DNA of 64,000 nucleotides from Acidovorax sp. YS12. GTDB lineage: Bacteria > Pseudomonadota > Gammaproteobacteria > Burkholderiales > Burkholderiaceae_C. The notes beneath the pieces are model-generated. The model was not told the origin of the DNA and did not search any database. It worked only from the letters and a program-made list of their open reading frames with translations. The stretch is taken from the NCBI GenBank assembly GCA_021496925.1, contig CP053915.1, positions 2,941,501-3,005,500 on the forward strand, given 5' to 3'. Position 1 is the stretch's first letter. Every line of letters begins with the position of its first letter. The translations under genes and the position numbers were made by a program. Of this stretch, positions 47,157 to 56,713 are shown in pieces.

Positions 47157-49016
47157 ATGTCTATTTTAAAATCACAGCCAAGCCATAATATCGCTTCGAT
47201 TTTTCTGTCTTTGTGTTTGTTTGTTGTTGGTGCGGCTGTATTTTGGCCTGGTGTCTCGGGCGGTTTTTTGTTTGATGATTATCATAATATTGTTACCAAT
47301 GCCCATGTGCAGATTAAAGAGCTGACGCCAGAAACACTGTGGCGTGCGGCCAATGCCTACTCTGAAAATACGCGGCAATTAGTGATGGTTAGTTTCGCCT
47401 TGAATGCTTATTGGGCTGGGCTAGACCCGTGGGCTTACAAGGTAACGGGTTTGTTGATACATGCCGTCAATTCCGTATTAGTGTTTTGGCTAGTGTTGCG
47501 TATTTTTTCTTTTGGTTTGGTTATTGCACCTAGAAATCAAATTTTGGCTGCTGCTGCAGTGGGATTTTTGTGGGGGCTTCATCCTATACAAGTCTCTTCA
47601 GCTTTGTATATTGTGCAGCGCATGGAAACGCTCTGCTTTACATTTTTATTTATTGCGTTATTGCTGTATTTGTATGCGCGCCAGCAACAAATAACCAAGG
47701 GTCATAGCCATTTGGGCTGGTGGCTGGGTTTGATGTTGGCCTGGGGATTGGCCTGGTTGTGCAAAGAAAATGCAGTGTTGCTGCCATTGTTCTTTTTGGG
47801 GCTGGAGGTTACTGTGTTGCAGAGCGCAGCTGCTGTACGCCCTGAGCAGCAGCAGTTTTGGCAAAAAATATATACAGTTGTCAGTGTGCTGGGATTGCTT
47901 GTGTTTGCATTATGGGTGTGGCCACATTACTACACAGCACAGCCTTATTCTGGGCGCGATTTTAATACTACAGAACGCCTATTAACCCAGACCCGTGTGC
48001 TGTGGTTATATGTGCAGCAAATTGTACTACCCGCACCTGGCAATCTTTATTTTTACTACGACAATTTCCCGCTCTCCAAATCTTGGTTGCAGCCAGTTAG
48101 CACCTTAGCGGCATGTTTGGCTTGGTTATTCACGTTCGTTTTGGCTGTACTGGTGCGGCATCGACTTCCGCTGGTGTCCCTGGGGGTTTTTTGGTTTTTG
48201 TCTGCCCACTTTTTAACCAGTAATATTATTGGCTTAGAGATGGTGTTTGAGCACCGAAATTATTTCGCCTTGCTGGGGGTTTTGCTGATTTTTACTGAAG
48301 CCATCTCACGTCTGCCAGTGCGTGATGGGCCAGGGATCAAATATTTTGCAGTATCTGTATTGGTCGTAGGAATTGGGTTTTTGGGCGGTGTTCGCGCAGC
48401 CATGTGGGGCAATACCCTACTACTGGCTGCGGATATGGTGGCAAAAAATCCTCAATCTGCCCGCGCCGCCATGGATTTGGGCGTTATTTACTATGAAATA
48501 TCAAGTGGGGAAGAGAACTCCCCATTTTATCAATTTGCTGCGCGAACATTCAATCAGGCTGCCAGCTTGCCAAATGCCAGTACGCAAGCAGACGTTAATT
48601 TAATTTTAATGTCAGCGGGAAATAAATTGCCAGAGGATGTACTAAATATTGAATTTATTTGGAAAAGATATTTGGAAAAATTGCAATCGTTGCATTTGGG
48701 TGTGGAAACGCGAACTTCGGTATGGTCTCTGCTACAAGAGAGGGTCAAAGGCAAAGATTTGGATGACGTGAACTTGCAAAAGGCCTTGAACATTATCATT
48801 GACCGGGAAGATCAGCCTGATTACAGAATGGCTCAGGTTGCAAATTATTATTTGATAATTCTTCGTGAAGAAGAAAATGCAAAAAAATATTATGAAATGG
48901 CCATTCAAAAGGCACATAAAGTGAAAAACCAAAAATTGGCAGATGCCATCATCGCAAGCGTTATGCAAGAAGGTTACCCCTCGTTAGCTGCACATTTGGT
49001 TTTGATAAATAAATAA
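47157..49016 (+). CDS. Polytopic GT-C-type membrane protein with C-terminal helical repeats; possible pilin glycosyltransferase
   Basis: A 619-residue protein with about ten membrane helices and an early acidic loop FLFDDYHNIVTN, as in GT-C transferases that use polyprenyl-phosphate sugars. LYIVQRMETLCFTFLFIAL and VFEHRNYFALLGVLLIF are segments seen in TMTC/TPR-type family members. The last 170 residues are soluble and helical, TPR-like. It is strongly AT-rich. Placement right after two pilins and before a polyprenyl-phosphate sugar synthase suggests a role like TfpW/TfpO in pilin glycosylation. That function is inferred. Confidence 0.7.
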   Translation: MSILKSQPSHNIASIFLSLCLFVVGAAVFWPGVSGGFLFDDYHNIVTNAHVQIKELTPETLWRAANAYSENTRQLVMVSFALNAYWAGLDPWAYKVTGLLIHAVNSVLVFWLVLRIFSFGLVIAPRNQILAAAAVGFLWGLHPIQVSSALYIVQRMETLCFTFLFIALLLYLYARQQQITKGHSHLGWWLGLMLAWGLAWLCKENAVLLPLFFLGLEVTVLQSAAAVRPEQQQFWQKIYTVVSVLGLLVFALWVWPHYYTAQPYSGRDFNTTERLLTQTRVLWLYVQQIVLPAPGNLYFYYDNFPLSKSWLQPVSTLAACLAWLFTFVLAVLVRHRLPLVSLGVFWFLSAHFLTSNIIGLEMVFEHRNYFALLGVLLIFTEAISRLPVRDGPGIKYFAVSVLVVGIGFLGGVRAAMWGNTLLLAADMVAKNPQSARAAMDLGVIYYEISSGEENSPFYQFAARTFNQAASLPNASTQADVNLILMSAGNKLPEDVLNIEFIWKRYLEKLQSLHLGVETRTSVWSLLQERVKGKDLDDVNLQKALNIIIDREDQPDYRMAQVANYYLIILREEENAKKYYEMAIQKAHKVKNQKLADAIIASVMQEGYPSLAAHLVLINK

Positions 49017-49024
49017 ATTTATTT

Positions 49025-49885
49025 ATGTATTTTTCGGTTGTTCTTCCCGCCAAAAACGAGTCTGCTGCCATAGGTGCCACGGTGGCCGGTATTCGCCAGC
49101 ACTACCCGGATGCCGCTGCAGTAGAAGTGCTGGTAGTCAACGACGGCTCCATCGACGACACCGCCGCCGTGGCCCAAGCCGCTGGGGCACGCGTGGTGCA
49201 CCACCCTTACAGCAAAGGCAATGGCGCGGCCATCAAAACCGGGGCACGTGCAGCACAAGGGGAAGTGCTGGTGTTTATGGATGCCGATGGCCAGCACGAC
49301 CCTGCAGACATTCCGCGCCTGCTGGATCAGCTAAACCAGGGGAATGACATGGTGGTGGGCGCGCGCCAAAAGGGCTCGCAAGCCAGCGTGGGGCGCGGGC
49401 TGGCTAATGGGTTGTACAACCGGCTGGCCAGCTGGATGACCGGGCACAAGGTGGAAGACCTGACCAGCGGCTTTCGCGCCGTGCGGGCGGACAAGTTCCG
49501 CGAGTTTCTCTATCTGCTGCCCAATGGCTTTTCTTACCCTACCACCAGCACTATGGCATTTTTCCGGGCCGGGTATTCGGTGGCTTACGTGCCGATCCAC
49601 GCAGCCAAGCGCATTGGTAAAAGCCATATCCGCCTGCTGCGTGATGGCACACGATTTTTACTCATCATTTTCAAAATTGGTACGCTGTTTTCACCGCTGA
49701 AAATCTTTGCGCCGGTGGCACTACTGATGTTTTTATTGGCCAGCGGCTGGTATGGCTGGACATTTGTCACCATGCACAAATTCACCAATATGAGCGCCCT
49801 GCTTTATACCGGCAGCGTGATTACCTTCATGATGGGGCTAATCTCTGAGCAAATTACGGCGCTGATGTACCGTGGCACCGAGTAA
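49025..49885 (+). CDS. Polyprenyl-phosphate glycosyltransferase (DPM1/ArnC-like GT2)
   Basis: A 286-residue GT2 enzyme. VVLPAKNESAAIGATVAGI opens the catalytic domain. VVNDGSIDDT and the metal site FMDADGQHD follow, with SGFRAVR as acceptor motif. Two C-terminal helices (about 225-245 and 258-278) anchor it. Such enzymes load a sugar onto undecaprenyl phosphate for later use on the periplasmic side. It starts 8 bp after the GT-C gene, a natural donor-maker and user pair. Confidence 0.88.
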   Translation: MYFSVVLPAKNESAAIGATVAGIRQHYPDAAAVEVLVVNDGSIDDTAAVAQAAGARVVHHPYSKGNGAAIKTGARAAQGEVLVFMDADGQHDPADIPRLLDQLNQGNDMVVGARQKGSQASVGRGLANGLYNRLASWMTGHKVEDLTSGFRAVRADKFREFLYLLPNGFSYPTTSTMAFFRAGYSVAYVPIHAAKRIGKSHIRLLRDGTRFLLIIFKIGTLFSPLKIFAPVALLMFLLASGWYGWTFVTMHKFTNMSALLYTGSVITFMMGLISEQITALMYRGTE

Positions 49886-49931
49886 TGCCGCAGCCATCGC
49901 TTGTCACTGCTTGGTTTGACCCGCGCTGGGC

Positions 49932-51155
49932 ATGAGCAGGCTTTCCATCCGCTGGCGCCCCGGTGGCCTGGCCCGTAACGGCCTGGTTTTGCTGGGCTGG
50001 ATGCTGCTGCGGGCTGCCACGCAAGCCGCCACGGTGGTGTGGCTGGCGCGGCAGCTGGGCGCACAACCTTATGGGCAGTTTGTGGCAGTGGTGGCTGTCT
50101 CCTCTTTTTTTACCCCTTTTGTAGGTTTGGGTCTATCACACATGCTGCTGCGCAATGCGGCACGCGACCCAGCGCACGCCGGCAACTATCTGGCGCGTGC
50201 GCTGCGTTGGTGGCTCCGCACGCTCCTGCCGTGCCTGGCTGCGTCCGTGGTGGTGACCCTGTGGTTGCTGCCTGAGCGTATCGCACTGCTTGCTCTGGTG
50301 GTGGTGGCTGCAGCCGAACTATCCGCAACCTCGTTGACCGAGTTGTGCGCCCGCCACCTGCAGGCGCAACAGCGCACCCATGCCTTTGGCGCCGTCAACG
50401 CGGGCTTGCCGGGCGCGCGGCTGGTGGCATTGGGCCTGCTGTGGGCAGGCACGGGGGATCCAGGTGTCACCGCCGTGCTGTGGACTTACGCGGCCAGCGG
50501 GCTGATCTATGCCGCGCTGTTATGGCTGCCTTTGCGCGCGGCGGCCAAAGCGCCTGATGCGGTGCTGCCGGAGCCCATGACGGCGCGCAGCGGGCTGCCA
50601 TTCAGCTTGGCCGTTTTTGCCACCAAATTGCAAGGCGAGTTCAACAAGCCCATGCTGGCACAAGCGGGGTTTGGCCTGGCAGGCACCTACAACGTGGCCC
50701 AGCGGGTGGTGGACATGGCCAGCCTCCCTGTGCTGGCGTTGCAAGAAGCGTTATGGCCGCGCCTGTATGCCCACGCTAACCCGGCACGGCAGCTGCGCCG
50801 CTCCGGTGCCGCGCTGATGCTTCTGGCGTTGGCCGTGGGTGGTGTCCTGTGGCTAGTGGCCCCGCTGCTGCCCGTAGTTTTTGGTGCCGATTTTGCAGAT
50901 GCGGTGGCGGTTTTGCGCCTGCTGGCCTGGTTGCCCATGCTGCAGGTATTGCGGGTGCTGCTCAATTACCACGCCATCCATCATGGCCGAACGCAGCAGA
51001 TTGGTTGGGCCTACGCCATCGGCGGGGTGGTGAGCGTGGTGAGCGTGGCAGTATTCGCTCCTGCTTATGGGCTGACTGGGGCGGTGTGGGCTGGCTACGT
51101 AGCAGAGACCGTGATGATTGTTTTTTTGCTTCAGGGCGCGCTACGCATCCGCTGA
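49932..51155 (+). CDS. Polysaccharide flippase-like membrane protein (Wzx/PST family)
   Basis: A 407-residue protein with about 12 membrane helices, starting ARNGLVLLGWMLLRAATQAA and containing GLSHMLLRNAARDP. The overall pattern fits MOP-superfamily lipid-linked-oligosaccharide flippases. It would move lipid-linked glycans across the inner membrane. No Wzy polymerase is recognised nearby, so the exported unit may be a short oligosaccharide. It is 46 bp after the GT2 gene. Confidence 0.82.
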   Translation: MSRLSIRWRPGGLARNGLVLLGWMLLRAATQAATVVWLARQLGAQPYGQFVAVVAVSSFFTPFVGLGLSHMLLRNAARDPAHAGNYLARALRWWLRTLLPCLAASVVVTLWLLPERIALLALVVVAAAELSATSLTELCARHLQAQQRTHAFGAVNAGLPGARLVALGLLWAGTGDPGVTAVLWTYAASGLIYAALLWLPLRAAAKAPDAVLPEPMTARSGLPFSLAVFATKLQGEFNKPMLAQAGFGLAGTYNVAQRVVDMASLPVLALQEALWPRLYAHANPARQLRRSGAALMLLALAVGGVLWLVAPLLPVVFGADFADAVAVLRLLAWLPMLQVLRVLLNYHAIHHGRTQQIGWAYAIGGVVSVVSVAVFAPAYGLTGAVWAGYVAETVMIVFLLQGALRIR

Positions 51156-51179
51156 TAACCCGTTTGATGAAAGCTACGC

Positions 51180-52052
51180 ATGTCTTTGCCTGACCCCATA
51201 CGCAACTCCCAGGTGCTGCGTCGCCCCTTGCTGGCCGCTAGCCGGGCTTTATTTTTGCTGTTGAAGTCCGGGCCTGCGCTGCTGCGTCGCGCTGTCTACG
51301 ACGCCATGCCGGTACCGTATTTAGTGACCGGGCGTCCTGAACATTTCGTGGTGGCGACTGCGGACAAAGTGATTGGCCGCGAATTATTCCTGCATGGCGA
51401 GTTTGACTTTGCCAAACTGCAAACGGCCTTGGCGATCATTGAGCGAGAGGGCCTGCCCCGTCCCCAGCACTTGATCGATGTCGGCGCCAATATCGGCACC
51501 ATCGTTATTCCGGCACTGGCACGCGGACTAATGCAATCGGCCACTGCCATCGAGCCGCACCCGACCAATCTTCGACTGTTGCGCGCCAACCTGGCACTGA
51601 ACGGCTTGTCGGAGCGTGTGCGCGTGCTGGCACAGGCGGTAGGAACAGAGTCCCATGCTTCGTTATTCCTCACGGAGTCCTCAACCAACAGTGGCAACCA
51701 TTCGATTGGGCGCACGGGCCTGCCTGTCGCTTCCACGCGTCTCGACGATGTGGATTGCCCGCATGATGGTGCGCTGCTATGGATGGATATCGAGGGTTAT
51801 GAAGGCCATGCACTGCGCGGTGCGCCAAACCTGCTGGCCACAGGCATCCCCGTTGTCTGCGAATTCAACACCGGCTACCTTGAAAACTCTGGTGGAATGA
51901 ATTGGTTTCGGGAGGCACTGGCGGGGCGGCGGATTTTTGATTTGAAGCAGGGCGAGAAGGCTGTGGAGATCACGCTGGATCAATTGGCTGTGATGTATCC
52001 GGCAGGGCATGAATTTACAGATGTCTTGGCATTAAAAATGGGTGATCTTTGA
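51180..52052 (+). CDS. FkbM-family methyltransferase
   Basis: A 290-residue AdoMet-dependent methyltransferase. The AdoMet motif IDVGANIGTIVIPAL is near residue 98. IEPHPTNLRLLRANLALNGL and the later WMDIEGYEGHALRGA are typical of FkbM proteins, which often O-methylate sugars in glycan clusters. Its stop overlaps the next start as TTGA. Confidence 0.9.
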   Translation: MSLPDPIRNSQVLRRPLLAASRALFLLLKSGPALLRRAVYDAMPVPYLVTGRPEHFVVATADKVIGRELFLHGEFDFAKLQTALAIIEREGLPRPQHLIDVGANIGTIVIPALARGLMQSATAIEPHPTNLRLLRANLALNGLSERVRVLAQAVGTESHASLFLTESSTNSGNHSIGRTGLPVASTRLDDVDCPHDGALLWMDIEGYEGHALRGAPNLLATGIPVVCEFNTGYLENSGGMNWFREALAGRRIFDLKQGEKAVEITLDQLAVMYPAGHEFTDVLALKMGDL

Positions 52053-53176
52053 AAATCATTTTTTTTACCCCTAGACTTTTGGCGGGAGGAGCAGAGCAAG
52101 TTGCTTATTTGCTGGCCTCTGCGCTAGTAAAAAATGGGCATGAAATAATCGTTGCCACGCCATTAGCGGTTGGTGAATTTGCTGAAAAATTCAGAAAAAA
52201 ATGCCAAATCGTTGACTTCAAGACGGGCAAGCCGATTAAATCAATACAAAATCTTGCGCAAATTGTGCGGCAATTCAAATCCGATGCAGTGATTTGTTTT
52301 GGCGTCACTACGGGAATAGCGGCCTCACTATCGAAATTATTTTATCGATGGAAGCCACCAATTTTCATTCGCAACGAGAACAATCTTCATCTTGATTGGC
52401 AGCAGGCAAGCTTCGTTAACCGCCTCATTGGCCCGGTGCTCTCGCGTTGGGCGGCGCAGCACTCCCATGTAATTGCCGTTTCGCGGGCGCTGGCTTCAGC
52501 AACTGCCAATTACCTGCTTATTGATTCATCGCATGTCACAACCATTCTGAATCCAGTCATTGACGATGCCGCAGTGCCAGTTGAAACAGAGTCGGCAAAG
52601 TTGCACCCTTGGCTTGAAGATGCTTCTGTTCCTGTTTTTGTTGCCATGGGGCGATTGGAAAATCAAAAGGGTTTTGATGTTTTGATCGACGCCTTTTCGG
52701 GCATCAGAGAAAAAACCAATGCGCGCCTGGTGATTTTTGGAAGCGGTTCTTTGCGTGATGTATTGCAAGCGCAAATTGATTCGTTAAATATGGAGGGAGC
52801 TATTGTTCTGGCTGGGCATACAGATTGTCCAATCGCACAAATGCGGAGGGCATGTGCTTTTGTTCTTAGCTCCAGATTTGAAGGTTTTGGGCTGGTGCTT
52901 GTAGAGGCGCTGTGGGCGGGCACGCAAGTGATTTCTACCGACTGTGATTACGGCCCAGCCGAGGTCTTGGAGGGCGGCCGGTATGGCACCTTGGTCCCTG
53001 TTGAGGATCGTGATGCCCTTGCCAACGCCATGTTGGATGTGTTGCAGCAACCACGCTCTATTCAACGCCCACCTGATGCATGGTTTGAAAAATTCACAGC
53101 AACAGAAGCTGCGCGTCAGCATGTGGCTCTGATCGAATCCGTAGAGAGATGCCAGAAAGCTCGCTTTGCCAATTGA
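52049..53176 (+). CDS. Glycosyltransferase, GT4 family
   Basis: A 375-residue GT-B enzyme. LLAGGAEQVAYLLASALVKNG is the usual N-terminal loop. FVAMGRLENQKGFDVLIDAF opens the donor half, and SSRFEGFGLVLVEALWAG carries the E-x7-E motif. The start is TTG 52049 overlapping the previous stop. It is noticeably more AT-rich than the flanking genes, which points to a different recent origin. Sugar specificity is unknown. It is convergent with the next gene, 1 bp apart. Confidence 0.9.
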   Translation: MKIIFFTPRLLAGGAEQVAYLLASALVKNGHEIIVATPLAVGEFAEKFRKKCQIVDFKTGKPIKSIQNLAQIVRQFKSDAVICFGVTTGIAASLSKLFYRWKPPIFIRNENNLHLDWQQASFVNRLIGPVLSRWAAQHSHVIAVSRALASATANYLLIDSSHVTTILNPVIDDAAVPVETESAKLHPWLEDASVPVFVAMGRLENQKGFDVLIDAFSGIREKTNARLVIFGSGSLRDVLQAQIDSLNMEGAIVLAGHTDCPIAQMRRACAFVLSSRFEGFGLVLVEALWAGTQVISTDCDYGPAEVLEGGRYGTLVPVEDRDALANAMLDVLQQPRSIQRPPDAWFEKFTATEAARQHVALIESVERCQKARFAN

Positions 53177-53177
53177 T

Positions 53178-54002
53178 TCAGACAAAAAGTCTGGAAACTG
53201 CCCGCAATGGCACCCATGACCGATACCGCCACGACCGCAGGCACGCACGTGCCAGCAGGGATGGAATACGCAACACACGCATCAATGTTGCAGAAAAAGC
53301 GTGGGACGCTAGTTTTCCCGCCAGCAGCCAGTGGGACTGCACCAAATACTGCTCATAAGCAGCACTGGCATGGCCGCTGCTGCCCAATCCGTCATGCTGC
53401 AGATAACTGCGGTCCAGCAGCACCAATTGCCCGCCTTGGCGGCGTATGCGCCAAGACAGTTCCACGTCTTCGCCGTACATGAAGAAGGTTTCGTCAAACA
53501 AAGGCTGTGTGTTGTCGGGCCGCTGCACCAGCAGGCAACAGCCACTCAGGTACGCAAAGCTGCCCCAAACGGGTCGCTTGGTCACCAACGCCAGCCATGG
53601 TTGGTAGTACAGCCAGCCTTGTTCTTGGCCATCCTGCATCAGGCGCGGTGCAATCAGCATGGGGGTGTTGGAGTGCGTCAGTCGCGCTTCTAACGCGAAG
53701 CGCATCCCCGGTTGCACCTGGGCATCGTTGTTGACCAGCAGCACCGGCCCGGTGTAGCCATAGCGCCCCAGGGCTGCCAGCGCGGCGTTCATGCCTTTGC
53801 CAAAACCCAGGTTGCGGGGGTTGGCAACCAGCACTACGCGGGGCTCTGCCGCATACCGGGTTTGCAGGTGTTGCAAGCTGGCCCCTGCGTCTTCCGAGTT
53901 GTCCCAAACCAGAATGGGTGACCAGCCATCGGCCAACAGGCTGTCAATACACGCACTGGTGAGCCTGGGTTTTTTGAAGTGGATGGTGATGGCGGCGGTC
54001 AC
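53178..54002 (-). CDS. Glycosyltransferase, GT2 family (rhamnosyltransferase-like)
   Basis: A 274-residue GT-A enzyme: VTIHF-type start (AAITIHFKKPRLTSACIDSL), PRNLGFGKGMNAAL, the metal site LLVNNDAQVQPG, and a DETFFMYGEDVELSWR acceptor motif common in rhamnosyltransferase-like GT2. Its start overlaps the GT4 stop by 4 bp, so they are translated together. It is the last gene of the leftward glycan unit. Confidence 0.9.
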   Translation of the reverse strand: MTAAITIHFKKPRLTSACIDSLLADGWSPILVWDNSEDAGASLQHLQTRYAAEPRVVLVANPRNLGFGKGMNAALAALGRYGYTGPVLLVNNDAQVQPGMRFALEARLTHSNTPMLIAPRLMQDGQEQGWLYYQPWLALVTKRPVWGSFAYLSGCCLLVQRPDNTQPLFDETFFMYGEDVELSWRIRRQGGQLVLLDRSYLQHDGLGSSGHASAAYEQYLVQSHWLLAGKLASHAFSATLMRVLRIPSLLARACLRSWRYRSWVPLRAVSRLFV

Positions 54003-55039
54003 AGGGCACCTTTGGCACCGGTCGTGATGCAGTGGTACAGGTGCAGGTATGCGTCGATCATGGAGGCTTCTGAAAAACGCTCCACTGCCTGCAGCCGCGC
54101 GGCTTGCGCCAGGCTGGCGTAACGTGCCTTATCAGCAGCCAGGCTGCGCGTGGCAGTCACAAACGCCGCAACATCATTTTGTGGGCACAGCAGGCCGGTT
54201 TGACCGTCAGTAACCGCTTCAGAGACGGACGACCCGTGCATTCCAATAATGGGCAAGCCACAGGCCATGGCTTCTACCGCCACTAGGGGGTGGCCTTCGC
54301 TGCGCGATGGAAACAGCAGCGCGTCTGCATTCTGCATGGCAGCCACCACGGCAGCATCGCCTTGCAGGCGGCCCATGTCGATCATGTTGGGCGGCATGTG
54401 GGCTTTGTCTTTTTGTGCCGCCGGGCCGCCGGTGTAGTGCAGCACAAAGCCCTCGCCCAGTTGGCGCAGGATGGGGGCCAACAAGTCCACGCCCTTGCGC
54501 GCCATCCAACTGCCCACAAACAGCAGCTTGAAGGGCTCGCCGGGCTGGCGCTGGCGCGTGCCGGGGCAAAAGCGCTCGGTATCCACGCCGTTGTAGATGA
54601 CCTGCATGGGCACGTCCAGCAGACTGTGCAGGGTGCTGTTGGCCACAAACTGGCTGACAGCCACCACACGCTGGGCATGGCGCAGCACGCGGCGTTCGTT
54701 GGGCGCTATCCACCAGCGGTGGTAGGCAGCGCGCAGAGGGCCTTTGTAGGCGCTGGCATCTGGGTGGTGCACGGCGTGGTGGATGGTAGCTACCACGGGC
54801 AGGCCGCGGGGAATGAAGCGCGTGTGCAGCCAGGTATTGACGTGCGCCACTGTGGCCCACGCGGGCGGCAGGGGTATGGGCACTGTCCAGGGCGCATATT
54901 CGGCGCGCAGCGGTAGCCAGGTAATCTCGGCACGCACCCCGCGCTTGCACAGATCGGCCACCAGCCGCTGGGTGAATACGTCGGTGCCCGTGTTTGTGCG
55001 CACGGTGGGGAACCAGATGGCGGGGGCTGCAGTGTTCAT
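53999..55039 (-). CDS. Glycosyltransferase, GT4 family
   Basis: A 346-residue GT-B enzyme. Motifs: PTVRTNTGTDVFTQRLVADL, VVAVSQFVANS, VIYNGVDTERFCPG, LLFVGSWMARKGVDLL, and the E-x7-E in SRSEGHPLVAVEAMACG. It probably adds one sugar to a lipid-linked oligosaccharide on the cytosolic face. It is 7 bp after the upstream GT4 gene and overlaps the downstream GT2 gene. Confidence 0.92.
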   Translation of the reverse strand: MNTAAPAIWFPTVRTNTGTDVFTQRLVADLCKRGVRAEITWLPLRAEYAPWTVPIPLPPAWATVAHVNTWLHTRFIPRGLPVVATIHHAVHHPDASAYKGPLRAAYHRWWIAPNERRVLRHAQRVVAVSQFVANSTLHSLLDVPMQVIYNGVDTERFCPGTRQRQPGEPFKLLFVGSWMARKGVDLLAPILRQLGEGFVLHYTGGPAAQKDKAHMPPNMIDMGRLQGDAAVVAAMQNADALLFPSRSEGHPLVAVEAMACGLPIIGMHGSSVSEAVTDGQTGLLCPQNDVAAFVTATRSLAADKARYASLAQAARLQAVERFSEASMIDAYLHLYHCITTGAKGAL

Positions 55040-55046
55040 ACGTATC

Positions 55047-56210
55047 TCAACTCTTAGCCTCTGGGTGTTTGCCCGCTTGCAGTATGTCCCGCAGTTTTTT
55101 CCCCATCACTGGCCATGCAAACTGCGCCGCAAAGGTGCTGGTGCGTGTCTGCCATGCGCCGGGGTCATCGGCCAGGATTTGCAACGCGGCTTGGGTTAGG
55201 GCCGGGTAGTCGCCGGGTGGCACCAGGTGGCCTGACTGGCCCGGTGCCACGGCATCCACAATCCCCCCTGTCGCAAACGCCACCGTGGGCAGGCCATGCG
55301 CTGCTGCTTCAATCGCCACCATGCCAAAACCTTCTGGGTCGCCGGGCAGATGGCGCACGGGAAAGATGTGCAAAGTGGCACTTTCGTAGGCGCAGGCCAG
55401 TTCTTGCGGGTCGGTGATCACACCCAGAAAGCGCAAATGTTGCCCAATGCCCGCTGCATCGGCCACCGCTTGGATGCTGGCGCGGGTCTGCACGCTGGCG
55501 TGCAGCGAGTGGGCTGGGGCATCTCCCACGACGGCCAGCAGGGTATCGGGTGCTGCCTGAACAATAGCGGGCAAGGCTTGCTGCACAAATTCGCGCAAGC
55601 CTTTGCGGGTGGTCAGGCGGCCCACGGACAGCAGCAAGCGCTTATTTCCAAGTTGGTGGCGTTGCCGAAAATCCTGCAACGCGGCGGGGCTTTGTGGTGC
55701 GGTGGGCAGTGTGACCCCTGGATGCACGATGCGGATTTTTTCGGCTGCTACGCCCAGGTTGCGTGCCAGCTCGGCGGTGGGCTGGCTGTTGGCAATCACG
55801 CCATCCATGCGCCGGATGGCCGGGTGCCACACTGCGCGGTAAGCGGGGTGTTGCACAGCGGCATCCAGCCCATGCAAATACACATGGGCACGGGCGCCGC
55901 TGGCGCGGGCAGCCAGCCAGGCGGCAGGGGCCGTCAAGCCGCTTCCTGCCAGCACGATGTGTGGCTGAAAGCGCCGCGCCACGGCCACAGCCTGCCATGC
56001 GGATGCCAGCAAAAAACGAGGCAACGGGCGCAGTGGCACTTCGGTCACTGGTACGGCAACAGGGCGCTGCGCTGCAGAGCCGCTGGGGCCAATCAATTGC
56101 ACTTGCGCATAACGCGATAGTTCATCGGCAATGTGCCAGTTCAAGCGCTCCATGCCGCCTACCAGCGGCGGCAGGTTGCGCGTGATGTGCAGGATGCGGG
56201 GCTGGTTCAT
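55047..56210 (-). CDS. Glycosyltransferase, GT4 family
   Basis: A 387-residue GT-B enzyme. RNLPPLVGGMERLNWHIADE begins it. LLLSVGRLTTRKGLREFVQQ marks the donor domain, and DPEGFGMVAIEAAAHG holds the E-x7-E motif. It overlaps the stop of the truncated AlbA paralogue by 4 bp, so that fragment lies inside the glycan operon. Acceptor and donor are unknown. Confidence 0.92.
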   Translation of the reverse strand: MNQPRILHITRNLPPLVGGMERLNWHIADELSRYAQVQLIGPSGSAAQRPVAVPVTEVPLRPLPRFLLASAWQAVAVARRFQPHIVLAGSGLTAPAAWLAARASGARAHVYLHGLDAAVQHPAYRAVWHPAIRRMDGVIANSQPTAELARNLGVAAEKIRIVHPGVTLPTAPQSPAALQDFRQRHQLGNKRLLLSVGRLTTRKGLREFVQQALPAIVQAAPDTLLAVVGDAPAHSLHASVQTRASIQAVADAAGIGQHLRFLGVITDPQELACAYESATLHIFPVRHLPGDPEGFGMVAIEAAAHGLPTVAFATGGIVDAVAPGQSGHLVPPGDYPALTQAALQILADDPGAWQTRTSTFAAQFAWPVMGKKLRDILQAGKHPEAKS

Positions 56211-56713
56211 GGGCGCTCCTGCTGCAACAGCGCTTGCCCCGCTTCGGTCAGCCGATAGCGCTGCAGGCGGCTGGTGGGTTTGTCGGGGAGGGTCATTTCG
56301 ATGTGCCCTGAGTCCAGCAGGCGGCGAATTTGCTTGTGCAACTCGCCCGATACGGTGGTATGGCCCAGTGCCTTGGCCAGATCGGCTTTGCCCATGGGCT
56401 GGGTGGTCAGGTGCATGAGTACCTTGGCTGCCAGTTTTGACTCTAGCCGCGACTCTAGCCGCGACTCTAGCCGTTGCAGGATGGAGGTGTCATCCGCAGG
56501 TGCAGGCGTTTGTCCTGCCGCGTGGGGCTGTGCCAGCCAGATACGCAACCGAATACCGGTGGCTATTTCCTCAATCAGGGGTTCGGGCAGGCCTTGTTGT
56601 GCGGCGGATTCAAAGATGCGCTTGATGCCGCTGCCCCATTGTTCGGTCAAGCCCAGCTCGCGGAATACGCGGGCAATCACTGGGTTGCGGATACGCGAGA
56701 TGCCGCTCTTCAT
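56207..56713 (-). pseudogene. Truncated Schlafen-AlbA_2/RecG-like paralogue, C-terminal part only
   Basis: This 168-residue ORF starts inside the ATPase-like domain (RNPVIARVFRELGLTEQWGSG), then has a tandem RLES linker and a winged-helix end (KPTSRLQRYRLTEAGQALL). The AlbA_2 part present in the next gene upstream is missing. Its end closely matches that of the full-length paralogue (KPRSRLQRYQLTEAGQKLV). Its ATG overlaps the paralogue stop as ATGA, so it may still be translated. A relic of a second copy after deletion is the simplest reading; a working small DNA-binding protein is possible. Confidence 0.7.
56440..56476. repeat. 12-bp tandem repeat, three units, in the truncated AlbA paralogue
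   Basis: The unit ACTCTAGCCGCG occurs three times in a row (last unit imperfect), coding for RLES repeats in the linker before the winged helix. Being a multiple of three it changes linker length without breaking the frame. Confidence 0.88.
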
